A DNA stretch of 64,000 nucleotides, taken from contig NZ_LMAU01000007.1 of assembly GCF_001441535.1 (NCBI RefSeq), forward strand, positions 85,717-149,716. The letters run 5' to 3'. Made by a program: the position numbers and the translations under genes. Shown here piece after piece: positions 43,056 through 52,629 of this stretch. This DNA is from Tsuneonella troitsensis. GTDB taxonomy: Bacteria; Pseudomonadota; Alphaproteobacteria; Sphingomonadales; Sphingomonadaceae. The stretch's first letter is position 1, and each line of letters starts with the position of its first letter. A model generated the notes under the pieces. That model worked only from the letters and a program-made list of their open reading frames with translations, had not been told where the DNA came from and ran no database searches.

Positions 43056-43703
43056 ATGCTCGGTCGTGTAACACTTCAAACCTTATTCGCCATGTGCTTC
43101 GCCTTCGTCGCCCTCGGGTCGCCAGCTCTCGCACAGGGTGTTCCCCAGCCGACGGAGGCTCAGGTGCCCCCCGCAGGTACACCCACCCCATCGGTTTCCT
43201 CGTATCGGATCAACCCAGGAGACCAGCTCGAGATCTACGTCTGGGGTGAAGAGCGACTGCAGCGCGAACTTACCGTCCTGCCTGATGGAACTCTTGCATT
43301 TCCCCTCGTGGGGCAGCTTCAGGTCGCCGGTCGCCTCCCGCAGGAGGTGGAGCGCATGGTCAGTGCCGGCCTGCGTGATCAGTACCGCGGAGAGGTCCCG
43401 TTCGTCACGGTTTCGGTCAAGGCTCCCACGGGCATGCGATATTCGGTCCTCGGCAAGGTGAAATCGCCCGGAACCTTCACGACAATCCAGTACGTCAATG
43501 TTCTCGAGGCGTTAAGCCAGGCCGGTGGGGCCGATGACTTCGCCAACCTGGACAACGTCCTTCTCATTCGCGGCACCGGCCCCGCAAGCCGTTCATTCCA
43601 GATCCGTTTGGCCAGGCTTTTCAAGGCAGGCGCCAGCGAACAATCAGTCCGCAATGCGGGCATCGTACGGGTTGAGCCCGGCGACGTTATAATCGTTCCT
43701 TGA
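43056..43703 (+). CDS. Polysaccharide export outer-membrane protein (Wza/EpsE-like)
   Basis: The ATG at 43056 follows GGAAAAG at good spacing; an upstream TTG at 43041 is less likely. A signal peptide of about 27 residues is followed by YRINPGDQLEIYVWGEERLQ, the Poly_export domain, and then one SLBB-like segment (YSVLGKVKSPGTFTTIQYVN). At about 215 residues it is shorter than E. coli Wza and lacks its C-terminal helical membrane part and lipobox. It carries the polymer across the periplasm. It starts the run export protein, barrel, Wzz, kinase. Confidence 0.9.
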   Translation: MLGRVTLQTLFAMCFAFVALGSPALAQGVPQPTEAQVPPAGTPTPSVSSYRINPGDQLEIYVWGEERLQRELTVLPDGTLAFPLVGQLQVAGRLPQEVERMVSAGLRDQYRGEVPFVTVSVKAPTGMRYSVLGKVKSPGTFTTIQYVNVLEALSQAGGADDFANLDNVLLIRGTGPASRSFQIRLARLFKAGASEQSVRNAGIVRVEPGDVIIVP

Positions 43704-43714
43704 GGGTGCCGATC

Positions 43715-44956
43715 ATGAACCTGTCGTCGAAGACCATCTGGAGACTCTGCGTTGCCTGGGGCGCGCTCACTTGTGCCCCTCTGTCTGCACAATCGACCCA
43801 GTCGGGTGTCAGCATCAGCGGTGAGGGTGGGGTAACTTCGAACCCATATCTGGCAGATGATGATTCGACGCTGGTGGGCGTCCTGAGGGTAGACGTTCGA
43901 CCGTGGCTTCACGTTGAAACGGAACGCAATACCTTTGATTTGTCTGCCTATGTGGCAGGACGGGTCTTCTCATCCAATTACGATTTCGAGGATAGCGAAG
44001 GCGCCTCAATCTCCTGGCGCAGCAAGAGGAGCCCCCGCACCTCGCTCTATGGATCGGCAAGTGTCAACTCGAGCAGCGCGCGCTCGGTTTTCCAGAGTTC
44101 GAGAGCGATACCCGGCGTAACCGCCCCCGTTAGCTCGGTCGACCCTGGCACTCTTGTGACTGAAATCCTGCCTTCTATTCCTATCGATGATGTTACCCTC
44201 CTTGGCCTGACGGGGCGGTCAACCAGCTTGGACGCGGGCCTAGGCATCGACCACCAAGTGGACGAACGTTCATTCATTGGCTCCAACGTGGGGTATCAGC
44301 GTCTCTGGGCGGGTGGGAATGCCATCGTTGGGTATGACAGTATTGTGGGTGGTGCGCGCTATGCTCGCCAGTTAACCGCGGTCACGCGCATTGGGACGAG
44401 GCTGAGTGCCCGTAGAACTGACTACGACGCAGGAGGCACCGGCACGACCTTCCTGGCTGAGGGAACGCTGGAGCATAGTCTTGCCGAATACTGGACGCTC
44501 AATGCGGCAGTTGGGGCATCGACGACAAAAACGAGCGCCACGACGTTCTATGCAGCAACAAGGTCGACTGGCGTTAGTGGATTGGTGGAGTTGTGTCACA
44601 CCCGCCCCGTGCGCAATTTCTGCCTCACTGCAGAACGCCTGCAATCGCCCGGAGCATTCGGAGTTACACAGATCGTACAGGCGGCCAGCGCAAGTTTCAG
44701 TGAGAGGATTTCTTCACGAAGCCGAGTCGACGTCAATGCGCGGTATGCGCACAGTCGACCGGTTACCAATGATCTGGTTGTCCTGCCTTCGGTGCGCATC
44801 GCGAGTGTCGAGGCCAATTTGACGCGCACGATTGGTGATCGCCTGGAAGGCTATGCATTCGGTTCACTCGCGCGTTCATACGGGACCGATTTGTCAAACA
44901 CCCCAAGCTTTTCGACTGGTTTGGGAGTTCGTTTGCGCCTGGGGAAGAACAAGTGA
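43715..44956 (+). CDS. Outer-membrane beta-barrel of the EPS/PEP-CTERM system
   Basis: A protein of about 413 residues with the ATG at 43715; a TTG at 43700 overlaps the previous stop. A signal peptide of about 25 residues ends in LSAQS. The mature part is a run of alternating strands (for example ISGEGGVTSNPYLADD and VGVLRVDVRPWLHVET) resembling the TIGR03016-type barrels encoded with exosortase EPS genes, ending GVRLRLGKNK. It could be the outer-membrane portal for the polymer or a docking site for the export protein. A 4-base overlap couples it to the Wzz gene. Confidence 0.82.
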   Translation: MNLSSKTIWRLCVAWGALTCAPLSAQSTQSGVSISGEGGVTSNPYLADDDSTLVGVLRVDVRPWLHVETERNTFDLSAYVAGRVFSSNYDFEDSEGASISWRSKRSPRTSLYGSASVNSSSARSVFQSSRAIPGVTAPVSSVDPGTLVTEILPSIPIDDVTLLGLTGRSTSLDAGLGIDHQVDERSFIGSNVGYQRLWAGGNAIVGYDSIVGGARYARQLTAVTRIGTRLSARRTDYDAGGTGTTFLAEGTLEHSLAEYWTLNAAVGASTTKTSATTFYAATRSTGVSGLVELCHTRPVRNFCLTAERLQSPGAFGVTQIVQAASASFSERISSRSRVDVNARYAHSRPVTNDLVVLPSVRIASVEANLTRTIGDRLEGYAFGSLARSYGTDLSNTPSFSTGLGVRLRLGKNK

Positions 44957-46443
44957 ATCCTTACGCAGCCGAGGATCAGGCGGAGACAGATAGCGGGGGA
45001 TCCGGAGCGTTCCTGTCCCAGATCCCGATGATACTCAGTGAACGCAAGCTCCTTATTATCATTCCTGCCCTCTTCGGGCTCATTGCGGCGGTGGCGGCAG
45101 TAATATTGTTGCCCAGTCGATATGAATCTTCGGCGGTTCTGCTTGTGCAAGCTCCAAGCCTTCCGCCTGAAGTCATTGGCATTTCCGGAAATGATGCTGT
45201 CGCCCAGCGTATCGAAGCCATCCGACAGAGAATTATCAACCGCCCTGCGCTCATCGGCATGATCGAAAGCAACGGTCTTTACAGGAGCGAGCGCGACAGC
45301 ACGCCTCTTTCCGAGATCGTCGAAGACATGCGGGAGGATATCACGCTGGTACCCCAGACCATCGACCTGGGTTCGGCTTCGACGGCCGAGAAGACGATCT
45401 CGGTGAAACTGGCCTTTGTGTACAAGGAGCCAGCTCTCGCCCAAGCGGTTGCCCAGCAACTGATGGAGCGCGTCGTAGAAGTCGATTCAACGACGAACGC
45501 CGAGCAACAAACCGAAACGGTCCAGTTTCTGAGTGACCAGCAACAGGATCTGCAGGCCAAGATCGCTCAGGCGGAGGGTGAACTCGCTGCGTTCAATACG
45601 CGATACGGACGGATTATCTCGTCGGGATCGATAGCAACCATTGGCGGAAGCGGCGGGGCCTACGACCTCCAGATTTCCAATCTTCAGCGTGAGATTGCCG
45701 ACCTGGAAGGTCAGAAGCGACTGCTCCAGAGCGCGGAAACGCGAGATCCCGCCGTTGTCCAGGCCGAGGGCGCACTGGCAGGCGCGCGCGCCACGTATGC
45801 GGAGACCCATCCGGATGTTATTCTCGCCAAGCAGCGACTCGAACAGGCGAGACAGTTCGCCAAGCAGAACGTTGCCCGTGTCCCCACCGCCGAGATTGAC
45901 AGCAGGATACGTCTCGCGAGAAATCAGATCGTAGAACTTCAGGCGGCCGGCCAGCGCGAGGCGGCGCAGGCGGGAGCGATGCTGGCGCAGCGCGCGCAGG
46001 CGCCCGCGGTAGAACAGCAGGCCGCACAGCTGCAGCAGCGCGTACAAATGCTTAACAAGCAGGCCGAAGAGGTCTCCGGCCGCTTGCTGTCGGCAAGGGC
46101 TGGCGCCCGCGCCGACCAGGAGCAGATGGGCGAGCGGCTCCTGGTGGTTGATCCACCAGTGGTCCCCGACACCCCGATTTCGCCAAACCGACCGTTAATT
46201 GTCGCAATCGGTACTGCGGCAGGAATTGTATTGGGCTTCATACTGGTTTTCGGGCTAGAATTTCTCGCCCGCCCCATCAGGGACCCGGCCGCACTTGCAA
46301 AGATAACCGGATCTCGTCCACTCGCCACAATACCCGTCTATGCCACCCACCAGCAGGAGCGAGGCAGCTCGTTCCAGCGGGGCATGAAGTCTCTGAATTT
46401 CTGGTCGCGGCGCCGGCAGCTTAGTACGACAAGGCCATCATGA
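44953..46443 (+). CDS. Chain-length determinant/co-polymerase (GumC/Wzz-like)
   Basis: A 496-residue inner-membrane protein with a GTG start in the GTGA overlap. TM1 is at about 33-53 (KLLIIIPALFGLIAAVAAVI) and a long periplasmic coiled coil lies at about 170-395 (QDLQAKIAQAEGELAAFN and AEIDSRIRLARNQIVELQAA). A proline-rich stretch VVPDTPISPNRP precedes TM2 at about 415-437. It has no kinase domain; the separate CpsD/CapB-like protein follows with a 4-base overlap, the usual split form. It would set polymer length and connect to the Wza-like exporter. Confidence 0.9.
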   Translation: MNPYAAEDQAETDSGGSGAFLSQIPMILSERKLLIIIPALFGLIAAVAAVILLPSRYESSAVLLVQAPSLPPEVIGISGNDAVAQRIEAIRQRIINRPALIGMIESNGLYRSERDSTPLSEIVEDMREDITLVPQTIDLGSASTAEKTISVKLAFVYKEPALAQAVAQQLMERVVEVDSTTNAEQQTETVQFLSDQQQDLQAKIAQAEGELAAFNTRYGRIISSGSIATIGGSGGAYDLQISNLQREIADLEGQKRLLQSAETRDPAVVQAEGALAGARATYAETHPDVILAKQRLEQARQFAKQNVARVPTAEIDSRIRLARNQIVELQAAGQREAAQAGAMLAQRAQAPAVEQQAAQLQQRVQMLNKQAEEVSGRLLSARAGARADQEQMGERLLVVDPPVVPDTPISPNRPLIVAIGTAAGIVLGFILVFGLEFLARPIRDPAALAKITGSRPLATIPVYATHQQERGSSFQRGMKSLNFWSRRRQLSTTRPS

Positions 46444-47237
46444 ACTATTCCGCACCAAATCCGCCAGCGTCGGCAAGACCCGATCCGGTCGTCCTTCCGC
46501 ATGCGGGCGTGATCGCGCTTTCACAAGACATCAAAGTTCGGGGACGAGTCTTCGGGTTTGACGAGAGTGACGAAAATACGCGGCCCTTCAATCTGCTACG
46601 CACTCAAATCTCCCGAAACGTCGATGAAACTGGGCGCCGCATAATTGGAATCACGAGCGCCACACCCGCGGCCGGCAAGACCTATGTCTCGCTTAATCTT
46701 GCGGCAGCAATGTCCGGAACCGCCAATCGTCCGGTCGTCCTGTGCGATCTCGACTTGCGCCGGGGATCAGTGCTTGACGCGCTCGATGTCGACGTGCCCA
46801 GCGACGTGTCGACCTACCTGCGCGGCGAAAGAGATAACTGGAGAGACGCGCTCTATCGGATCGATGGAACTGAACTCTATGTTCTTCCATGCAAGCCCAC
46901 AAGACGCGGCAGCAGTGGAATGCTGAGTTCGCCAGCCTTTGCCGAGCTCATCGCGGGATTGCGGCAACTCCCTGACGATGTCCTGATCCTGGTTGACCTT
47001 CCGCCTGTTTTCGCGAGCGACGATGCGCTGCTTACCTCCCAACATCTCGATGCCTATATTCTTGTAGTAGAGTACGGGCGAAACACGGCCGAGCAGGTGC
47101 AGGAAGCCATACGTCTTCTCGAGCCGACACCTTGCCTGGGTACTATTCTGAACCGCTACAAGGGCGGATATTTTGATGCCTATGGCTACGGCTACGGCGA
47201 CCCCTACGGGATAAAGAACTACGGATTGGAAGATTAA
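46440..47237 (+). CDS. CpsD/CapB-family tyrosine kinase
   Basis: A 265-residue cytoplasmic BY-kinase with the P-loop in SATPAAGKTYVS (K80), Walker A' LCDLDLRRG near 101-109 and Walker B LILVDLPP near 182-189. The C-terminal tail carries a Tyr cluster (Y240, Y244, Y248, Y250, Y252, Y256, Y261), the expected autophosphorylation site. It interacts with the membrane co-polymerase encoded just before (4-base overlap) and controls EPS assembly through phosphorylation. No tyrosine phosphatase gene was seen in the window. Confidence 0.92.
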   Translation: MNYSAPNPPASARPDPVVLPHAGVIALSQDIKVRGRVFGFDESDENTRPFNLLRTQISRNVDETGRRIIGITSATPAAGKTYVSLNLAAAMSGTANRPVVLCDLDLRRGSVLDALDVDVPSDVSTYLRGERDNWRDALYRIDGTELYVLPCKPTRRGSSGMLSSPAFAELIAGLRQLPDDVLILVDLPPVFASDDALLTSQHLDAYILVVEYGRNTAEQVQEAIRLLEPTPCLGTILNRYKGGYFDAYGYGYGDPYGIKNYGLED

Positions 47238-47303
47238 CCCGAGCGTTTTTGGCCAACGCCGTCAGCCCGCGCGCACCTTTCAGCGGGGCGTGTATGCAGT
47301 TGG

Positions 47304-48347
47304 TTAGTCGGTCATAAGCCTGCCAGGTGGAGGCTCAAGAGATCCGGCAACATCGTCAGCTCGCAACCGAGGGTACGCTCTTGCGTCGGGTTGCAGTTCA
47401 CCCGAGCGAACGATCAGGTTTCCCATTTCCAGATCGCTGCGGATGCGCGCCCTATCCTCGATTACAGAGGAGTCGAGCGTATCCGATTCTGCATCGCCCA
47501 ATAGCGCGGGCTCGGTAACCTCAACTTGGTCGAATGCCGGCGCCGATAGGGTCTCCCCGTCCACGTCGTATCGCGCCTGGAATGCGCCACGAGAACCGAG
47601 CGATCCCCGCATCTGGTAGAATACGTGCGCCCCAACGGGCCTGACCTTGGCGAGTGAAGATGCCCAGTAAGGTACGACGTAGTCGGCGTGGTAGTGGGTT
47701 GCCAGGCCAACAGCGGGGAACACCGTACCCGAAAGGGCATCCTGAGCTATCCTGCGCGCTCGCGCGAGACCGGCTGGACTGGGAACTCGTGCCAAGCTGC
47801 CATCGCACGTAAATGTGAACTGACAGCCGGTTGATCGCGTGGAGCCTTGATATACGACACCGCACACGGAATTCGGAAAAGCAGGATGCCGCACCCGGTT
47901 AAGTACTACCTGGGCGACTGCGCGCTTGCCTTCATCCGACTGATTACCGGCTTCGTAATAGATCGTCTGTGTTAGGCAGGATAGTGCTGCACCATACGAA
48001 GGCGCGCTCCGGTCGCTAGCAGCTATATTGAAAGGGCGGGCCGGAAAAGGATTACCGATCTCACTGGGGCGGGCGGCATTCAATGCCTGGGCTTCATCTG
48101 GCGCGATTGGCAGCGTCGAGTTATCAAATATGACCGGGTTGGCGTCGATGGCCTGTTGTATTTCCGCCTGCTCCTGCAGCGCCTCTTTCGACTGGCGAGA
48201 CCGCTCTCCCATGAACAAAGACTGGTTGACCAGGCCAAGGCACGCACCGGCAAAAATCACCGCAATTGCCGCTACCGATATGCGACGGATCATGACCTGG
48301 CGGCGTGCCACCGACTCCATCGGGAGATTTAGAGTAGAACTACCCAT
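47304..48347 (-). CDS. Cell-wall hydrolase (SleB domain)
   Basis: The start at ATG 48347 (MGSSTLNLP) gives 347 residues; an upstream TTG at 48452 is less likely. An N-terminal TM helix at about 20-39 is followed by a linker and the SleB/Hydrolase_2 domain with CLTQTIYYEAGNQSDEGKRA (catalytic Glu), VAQVVLNRVRHPAFPNSVCG and CQFTFTCDG. The C terminus is polar. It would cut peptidoglycan in the periplasm, perhaps opening the wall for the export machine (inference). It is convergent with the kinase gene. Confidence 0.85.
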   Translation of the reverse strand: MGSSTLNLPMESVARRQVMIRRISVAAIAVIFAGACLGLVNQSLFMGERSRQSKEALQEQAEIQQAIDANPVIFDNSTLPIAPDEAQALNAARPSEIGNPFPARPFNIAASDRSAPSYGAALSCLTQTIYYEAGNQSDEGKRAVAQVVLNRVRHPAFPNSVCGVVYQGSTRSTGCQFTFTCDGSLARVPSPAGLARARRIAQDALSGTVFPAVGLATHYHADYVVPYWASSLAKVRPVGAHVFYQMRGSLGSRGAFQARYDVDGETLSAPAFDQVEVTEPALLGDAESDTLDSSVIEDRARIRSDLEMGNLIVRSGELQPDARAYPRLRADDVAGSLEPPPGRLMTD

Positions 48348-48543
48348 TTGAGAGTCATTATCCGCCGAACTTGCGCGCACGGCTATCAGAATCACATCAA
48401 AGCGAGCCGGGCTGGTAAGATACAGACTAACGTACCGCGGCGATGGTTCCAATTGTCCTCGTCACACGAATGGGATGGAGACCAAATTGGGACAGCGAGA
48501 AATGGGCTGGGTAGTTGTCGCGCTTTGAGACTATGAGCGCAAG

Positions 48544-49653
48544 ATGCGCGCATACCCGACCGACAGCAGCCCGTCACGCGCACTGCGCATCCTTTTCGCT
48601 CTTCCTGGATTCCATCGGGAGGAGCGCGGCGCGGAAATCGCGCTGCTTTCGGTCGCCGACGAGCTTGCCAAGGGCGGCGATGCGGTGACCGTAATGGGAT
48701 CGGGCCCCGAAAGGTCGGAAAAGTCGTATGACTACCTGCAGGTCGGGGCTATCAATCGCCGGGCATTCGAACGCTTCCCCATGTTTCCTCCATTTCGGTC
48801 CGAGACAGTCTGGGAGGACGCGACCTTCGCTTGGGGCCTGGCGCGCGCATATGAGCCGAATGCCTACGATGTCACCCTTACCTGCAATTACCCCTTTACG
48901 CATTGGGTCCTGCGGCGAGGTGGGAGCAGCAGCCCGCGTCACGTGTTCGTAACCCAGAACGGAGACTGGCCCGCAGTAAACAATCAGGCCGAGTTTCGTC
49001 TTTTCGACTGTGACGGGCTGATCTGCATCAATCCGGATTACGAGGCCGCCAATCGGAATCAATGGAACACTGCGCTCATCCCGAACGGCATCGACCCAGC
49101 GCGATTTGCCGGTGTTAGGCCCGATCGTGCGGGGCTGGGCCTCCCTGCCGAGGTACGAATTGTGCTTATGGTGAGCGCCTTTGCGGAAACGAAGCGTGTC
49201 CTCGAGGGCATGCGAGCGGTCGCACCGCTTCCCGACGTCCATCTTGTGGTGGCTGGCGACGGGCCATTGCGAGACGCAACCGATGCCCTGGCAGCGCAGA
49301 TTTTGCCTGGCCGTTACACGCGGTTGACGCTTCCGGCAGAGCAAATGCCGACCCTTTACCGCTCGTCGGACGCTTTCCTGCACATGTCGCTGCTCGAATC
49401 CTTCGGCAATGTGTTCGTCGAGGCAATGGCCAGTGGCCTTCCGATCGTGGGACACGATACTCCGCGCCTCCGATGGATCGTCGGTCAACGCGAGACCTTG
49501 TGTAACACCGAGGATATCGCGGCCACGACGGTGGCCATACGTCGCGCGATAGACGAGGGGCGCGGCGCAGCGGACCCCCGCGCGAAGGACTTCGAGTGGT
49601 CTGCAATTGCCCGCCAGTATCGCGCATTTCTACTGTCTGTGGTCGCGGGATGA
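48544..49653 (+). CDS. Family 4 glycosyltransferase (GT-B)
   Basis: A 369-residue protein. The N-terminal domain starts RILFALPGFHREERGAEIAL, followed by VFVTQNGDWPAV. The GT4 domain has NGIDPARFAG, VLMVSAFAETKRVLEGM, VVAGDGPLRDA and the E-x7-E motif MSLLESFGNVFVEAMASGLP. It would add a sugar to the lipid-linked unit. It overlaps the next GT2 gene by 4 bases, so the two form a small unit facing the minus-strand GT25 run. Confidence 0.9.
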   Translation: MRAYPTDSSPSRALRILFALPGFHREERGAEIALLSVADELAKGGDAVTVMGSGPERSEKSYDYLQVGAINRRAFERFPMFPPFRSETVWEDATFAWGLARAYEPNAYDVTLTCNYPFTHWVLRRGGSSSPRHVFVTQNGDWPAVNNQAEFRLFDCDGLICINPDYEAANRNQWNTALIPNGIDPARFAGVRPDRAGLGLPAEVRIVLMVSAFAETKRVLEGMRAVAPLPDVHLVVAGDGPLRDATDALAAQILPGRYTRLTLPAEQMPTLYRSSDAFLHMSLLESFGNVFVEAMASGLPIVGHDTPRLRWIVGQRETLCNTEDIAATTVAIRRAIDEGRGAADPRAKDFEWSAIARQYRAFLLSVVAG

Positions 49654-50828
49654 ACTGGCTGTCCGCAGGATACTGGTTCCTCGCTTTCGCGCTGGCTTTA
49701 CCGCTTGCTGTTCTGTCGATTGAGTTGATCGCCGGCTTGATGCCTGCGCGTCGAAAGGAGGTGATCCGGACAGAAGCTCGAATAACTGTCCTGATCCCCG
49801 CCCATAACGAAGAAATGGGAATCGCGGCAACGATCGACGCATTGCTGGCGGTCGCCCCCTATGCAACGCGTGTCCTGGTCGTGGCTGATAACTGCGATGA
49901 CGAGACCGCCTCGAAGGCGAGACTCGCGGGGGCGGAAGTAACAGTGCGCGATGAACCAGCTGTCAGGGGGAAAGGACATGCTCTGGCGTTTGGTCGCGAC
50001 TACCTCCTCTCGAACGGACCACCCGAAATTGTCGTGGTCCTCGACGCAGACTGCCGCCTTAAGCCTGGTAGCCTCGAGTCTCTGGCTGGCGAGGCGATGT
50101 CGCGCATGTCTCCGGTTCAGGCGGTCAATGTCATCGAGCCCGATCTTTCGGCGCGGCCGATGGTCCAGATTTCCAGCTTTGCGGTAATGGTGAAGAATCT
50201 GATCCGATCACGCGGCATGCAGCGAATGGGTGGCGCCGCGCTGCTGACCGGCACTGGTATGGCATTTCCCTGGGCGATCTTCGCTTGCGCGCCGCTAGGC
50301 AGTAGCTCGATCGTGGAAGATCTGAGACTGGGCCTTGCAATGACTCGGACGGGCCGCGCGCCAGTACTCCTGGCAGACGCCGAAGTTCGCAGCGCAGCGG
50401 CCGACATGCGCGACGCCCTGCAGCAGCGAACCCGCTGGGAGCACGGCTTTCTTGACACCGTGCGCCGCGATGCGCTTCCCACTCTGCTTGGCGGAATTTC
50501 GCGTGTCTCGTGGGCAGAAGTCCTGTTCGGACTTCACCTGCTTGTCCCGCCCCTCGCGCTATTGATGATGCTCTCAGTAACGACGGCCGCCGTTCTGGCA
50601 TCCGTCGCCTTGTTCTCCGATCTCGCCGGAGGCCCTGCGCTTTTCCTGGGAGCAATGGTATTATGCGCCACATGCTTGATCATCGTTGCATGGCTTGGCT
50701 TCGGGCGCGCTTATCTGAGTGCTGGTGCACTGCTGAGAGCTCCCCTGTATCTAATGTGGAAGCTTCCCATTTATCTTGGTTTTCTCAAGGGGCGAGCGTC
50801 GACCTGGACCCGAACCCCTCGGCGCTGA
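49650..50828 (+). CDS. Membrane GT2 glycosyltransferase (cellulose synthase-like)
   Basis: Starts at ATG 49650 (ATGA overlap) and has 392 residues. TM1 lies at about 5-28 (GYWFLAFALALPLAVLSIEL). The GT-A domain has ITVLIPAHNEEMGIAATIDA, LVVADNCDDET, VVVLDADCRL (D-x-D) and the QQRTRWEHGFLDT motif (Q-x-x-R-W). Two or three C-terminal TM helices follow (about 300-385). The Q-x-x-R-W motif suggests a processive or lipid-sugar-transferring enzyme. An upstream in-frame ATG at 49596 lies inside the previous gene and is rejected. Confidence 0.88.
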   Translation: MNWLSAGYWFLAFALALPLAVLSIELIAGLMPARRKEVIRTEARITVLIPAHNEEMGIAATIDALLAVAPYATRVLVVADNCDDETASKARLAGAEVTVRDEPAVRGKGHALAFGRDYLLSNGPPEIVVVLDADCRLKPGSLESLAGEAMSRMSPVQAVNVIEPDLSARPMVQISSFAVMVKNLIRSRGMQRMGGAALLTGTGMAFPWAIFACAPLGSSSIVEDLRLGLAMTRTGRAPVLLADAEVRSAAADMRDALQQRTRWEHGFLDTVRRDALPTLLGGISRVSWAEVLFGLHLLVPPLALLMMLSVTTAAVLASVALFSDLAGGPALFLGAMVLCATCLIIVAWLGFGRAYLSAGALLRAPLYLMWKLPIYLGFLKGRASTWTRTPRR

Positions 50829-50898
50829 CTTCATCGTCGACCGGGATGCCGCGAGGAAAGCTTGAGCACAGGCACGGATGCAGTGAGCTCTACTCAGC

Positions 50899-51651
50899 TC
50901 ATCGCCTTCCCTCCTCATCCACCCGGCCGAAATCCGCATTTTGTCTCGACATTGGACGCCCACCACCGCGAAGACGATCTCTCAAGCGGCGCGCGTAGCC
51001 TGCCAAATCACGAATGCCAGGAACCTGGTCGAACCAGCTGACCCGACCGATATCTGTGCGGGAAGACCGCTGGACGCTCAGCTTCTCGAAAATTGTGACG
51101 AGGTGGGGATGAGCACGGCGAAACCAGACGTACCCTCCGTCGACGCCCGGACGCAGGGAGGGATCATAGTTCGGTTCAGACACCGCGAGAGCATCCGCGA
51201 TGAAATCCTGCTCAAGATACTTCGCGAAGTAGGTGGCCGCCGCCTGCGCCGCACGGGGAGAAAATCCCATACAATGCGCACCAATAATGTTGCTGTTTGC
51301 GGGGTCAGCGGGGTTGCTTGCCTCGTAGCCGCCGTAGAAAATATCCCATCGGTCGGGCATAACCCGATCGGCGGCGCCCGGTAAGAAGTCGCAATCATCC
51401 TCCAGGATCAGGACCGAGTGGCCTGCCTCCGCAGCTTGCTGCAGGATTGTCCTGTGGCTCAGGAAAACACCGTGCGCACCTTCGGAGTAAAACAAGCTTC
51501 TGGTTGTGCCCCGGATAGCATCAAAGAAGTCCACTCTGGGGTCATCCCCCAGGCCAACCCGCTTCAACTGCTCGACCATTTCCACTCGACGGTCGGTGCG
51601 ATGCGCAAGATTTATTATCCGGATTATATCGAATGAGTCGAAAACTCTCAC
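50899..51651 (-). CDS. Family 25 glycosyltransferase (LPS/EPS type)
   Basis: A 250-residue protein with a GTG start at 51651. The GT25 signature IIRIINLAHRTDRRVEMVEQ at the N terminus is followed by GVFLSHRTILQQAAEAGHSV and LILEDDCDF (D-D metal pair). GT25 enzymes transfer galactose or glucose to lipid-A-core or EPS acceptors. It is last of the minus-strand run that begins with the UDP-xylose synthase and overlaps the SGNH-like remnant by 4 bases. Confidence 0.85.
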   Translation of the reverse strand: MRVFDSFDIIRIINLAHRTDRRVEMVEQLKRVGLGDDPRVDFFDAIRGTTRSLFYSEGAHGVFLSHRTILQQAAEAGHSVLILEDDCDFLPGAADRVMPDRWDIFYGGYEASNPADPANSNIIGAHCMGFSPRAAQAAATYFAKYLEQDFIADALAVSEPNYDPSLRPGVDGGYVWFRRAHPHLVTIFEKLSVQRSSRTDIGRVSWFDQVPGIRDLAGYARRLRDRLRGGGRPMSRQNADFGRVDEEGRR

Positions 51652-52505
51652 CTTCGTATATCCGGAATTCCCAGAGACGACCTGTTCGCCGCGCCTGATG
51701 CAAGCTCATCGTCTAGGACCTGGGCGAGTGCGCTTGCCAGAATTCGATCATTCGCATCGGTGAAGTGGCTATCGGGAAGATAATTGGTCGGCAATTTCGG
51801 ATCCACGTGTTGACTGCTGGATACGAATGGAATCCGGTTTCTTCTAAGCGTGACGATAAGCGCACGCGTGAGCTGGTCACCATATCCAAAACTGTCGACG
51901 ATGTAGACCACGGGTACGATTCCTTGCGCTCGTGCCTCTCGCGCAAAGTCAGCCACGATTGCATTGGCGACTAGCACTGGCTCACTCGCAGCATCGAAGC
52001 CTTCGGACGTCAGAACGTCTGCCCGCCATGCCCGATCGCGCCGCTGAGACCAAGCCCGCCGAACGAGCCTTATAGTCGTAGAGTGATCGAGCCCGGTCGC
52101 CTCGACGAGAAATGGATCATAAAACGGGTCGGTTCTGGCAAACTGCGCCAAGGCCTGCCGCCACGCCTCTGGATCTCGCAGGGTGCGAACATAATCGGTG
52201 AAGCTTTCATAGGGAGGAGTAATCCGGCTCAATTGTCCTTCGTTCCCGAGGACAAACCTGTCCGCCGTATAGGGCATGGCGAAACTTGTGTTCCAGTCCA
52301 TGGGCGTTGGTGACAGGATCATTGGCAGCGTCGATGACATTATCGCTAGTACGGCAGCCCTGCTTCGCGTTCGATCCGGATCCCGAAGGAAGGCTCCATA
52401 CGACCAGTTTGTGCTAGCGCCCGGAGCGCCACGGAACGACAGCACACGGTAAAGTGCGTAGGTTACGGCGAGAAACGCCAGGAAATCGAGGGAGTTGAAA
52501 AGCAA
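51648..52505 (-). pseudogene. Possible MBOAT/SGNH acetyltransferase remnant
   Basis: A 285-residue frame from a TTG. The first 22 residues (LFNSLDFLAFLAVTYALYRV) look exactly like the start of an MBOAT O-acyltransferase (AlgI-type), but the rest of the membrane domain is missing. The remainder resembles an SGNH/AlgX-like domain: it has VVYIVDSFGYGDQL and a C-terminal D-x-H (YLPDSHFTDANDRI), but I cannot find the N-terminal G-D-S block that holds the nucleophile. An in-frame deletion joining two parts would explain this. Alternatively it is a short functional protein with a divergent nucleophile. It lies in the exosortase operon. Confidence 0.45.
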
Positions 52506-52629
52506 CTACTTGCGCGCCACTTTGCCGTATCTTCTCAGGTCCTTGCGAAAATCTGATGAAGGACCGAGAGGTCGGATCGACTTCAGTCGAACCACCGCAA
52601 GCACCCCAAATCCATTTCCAGAACCGCTA

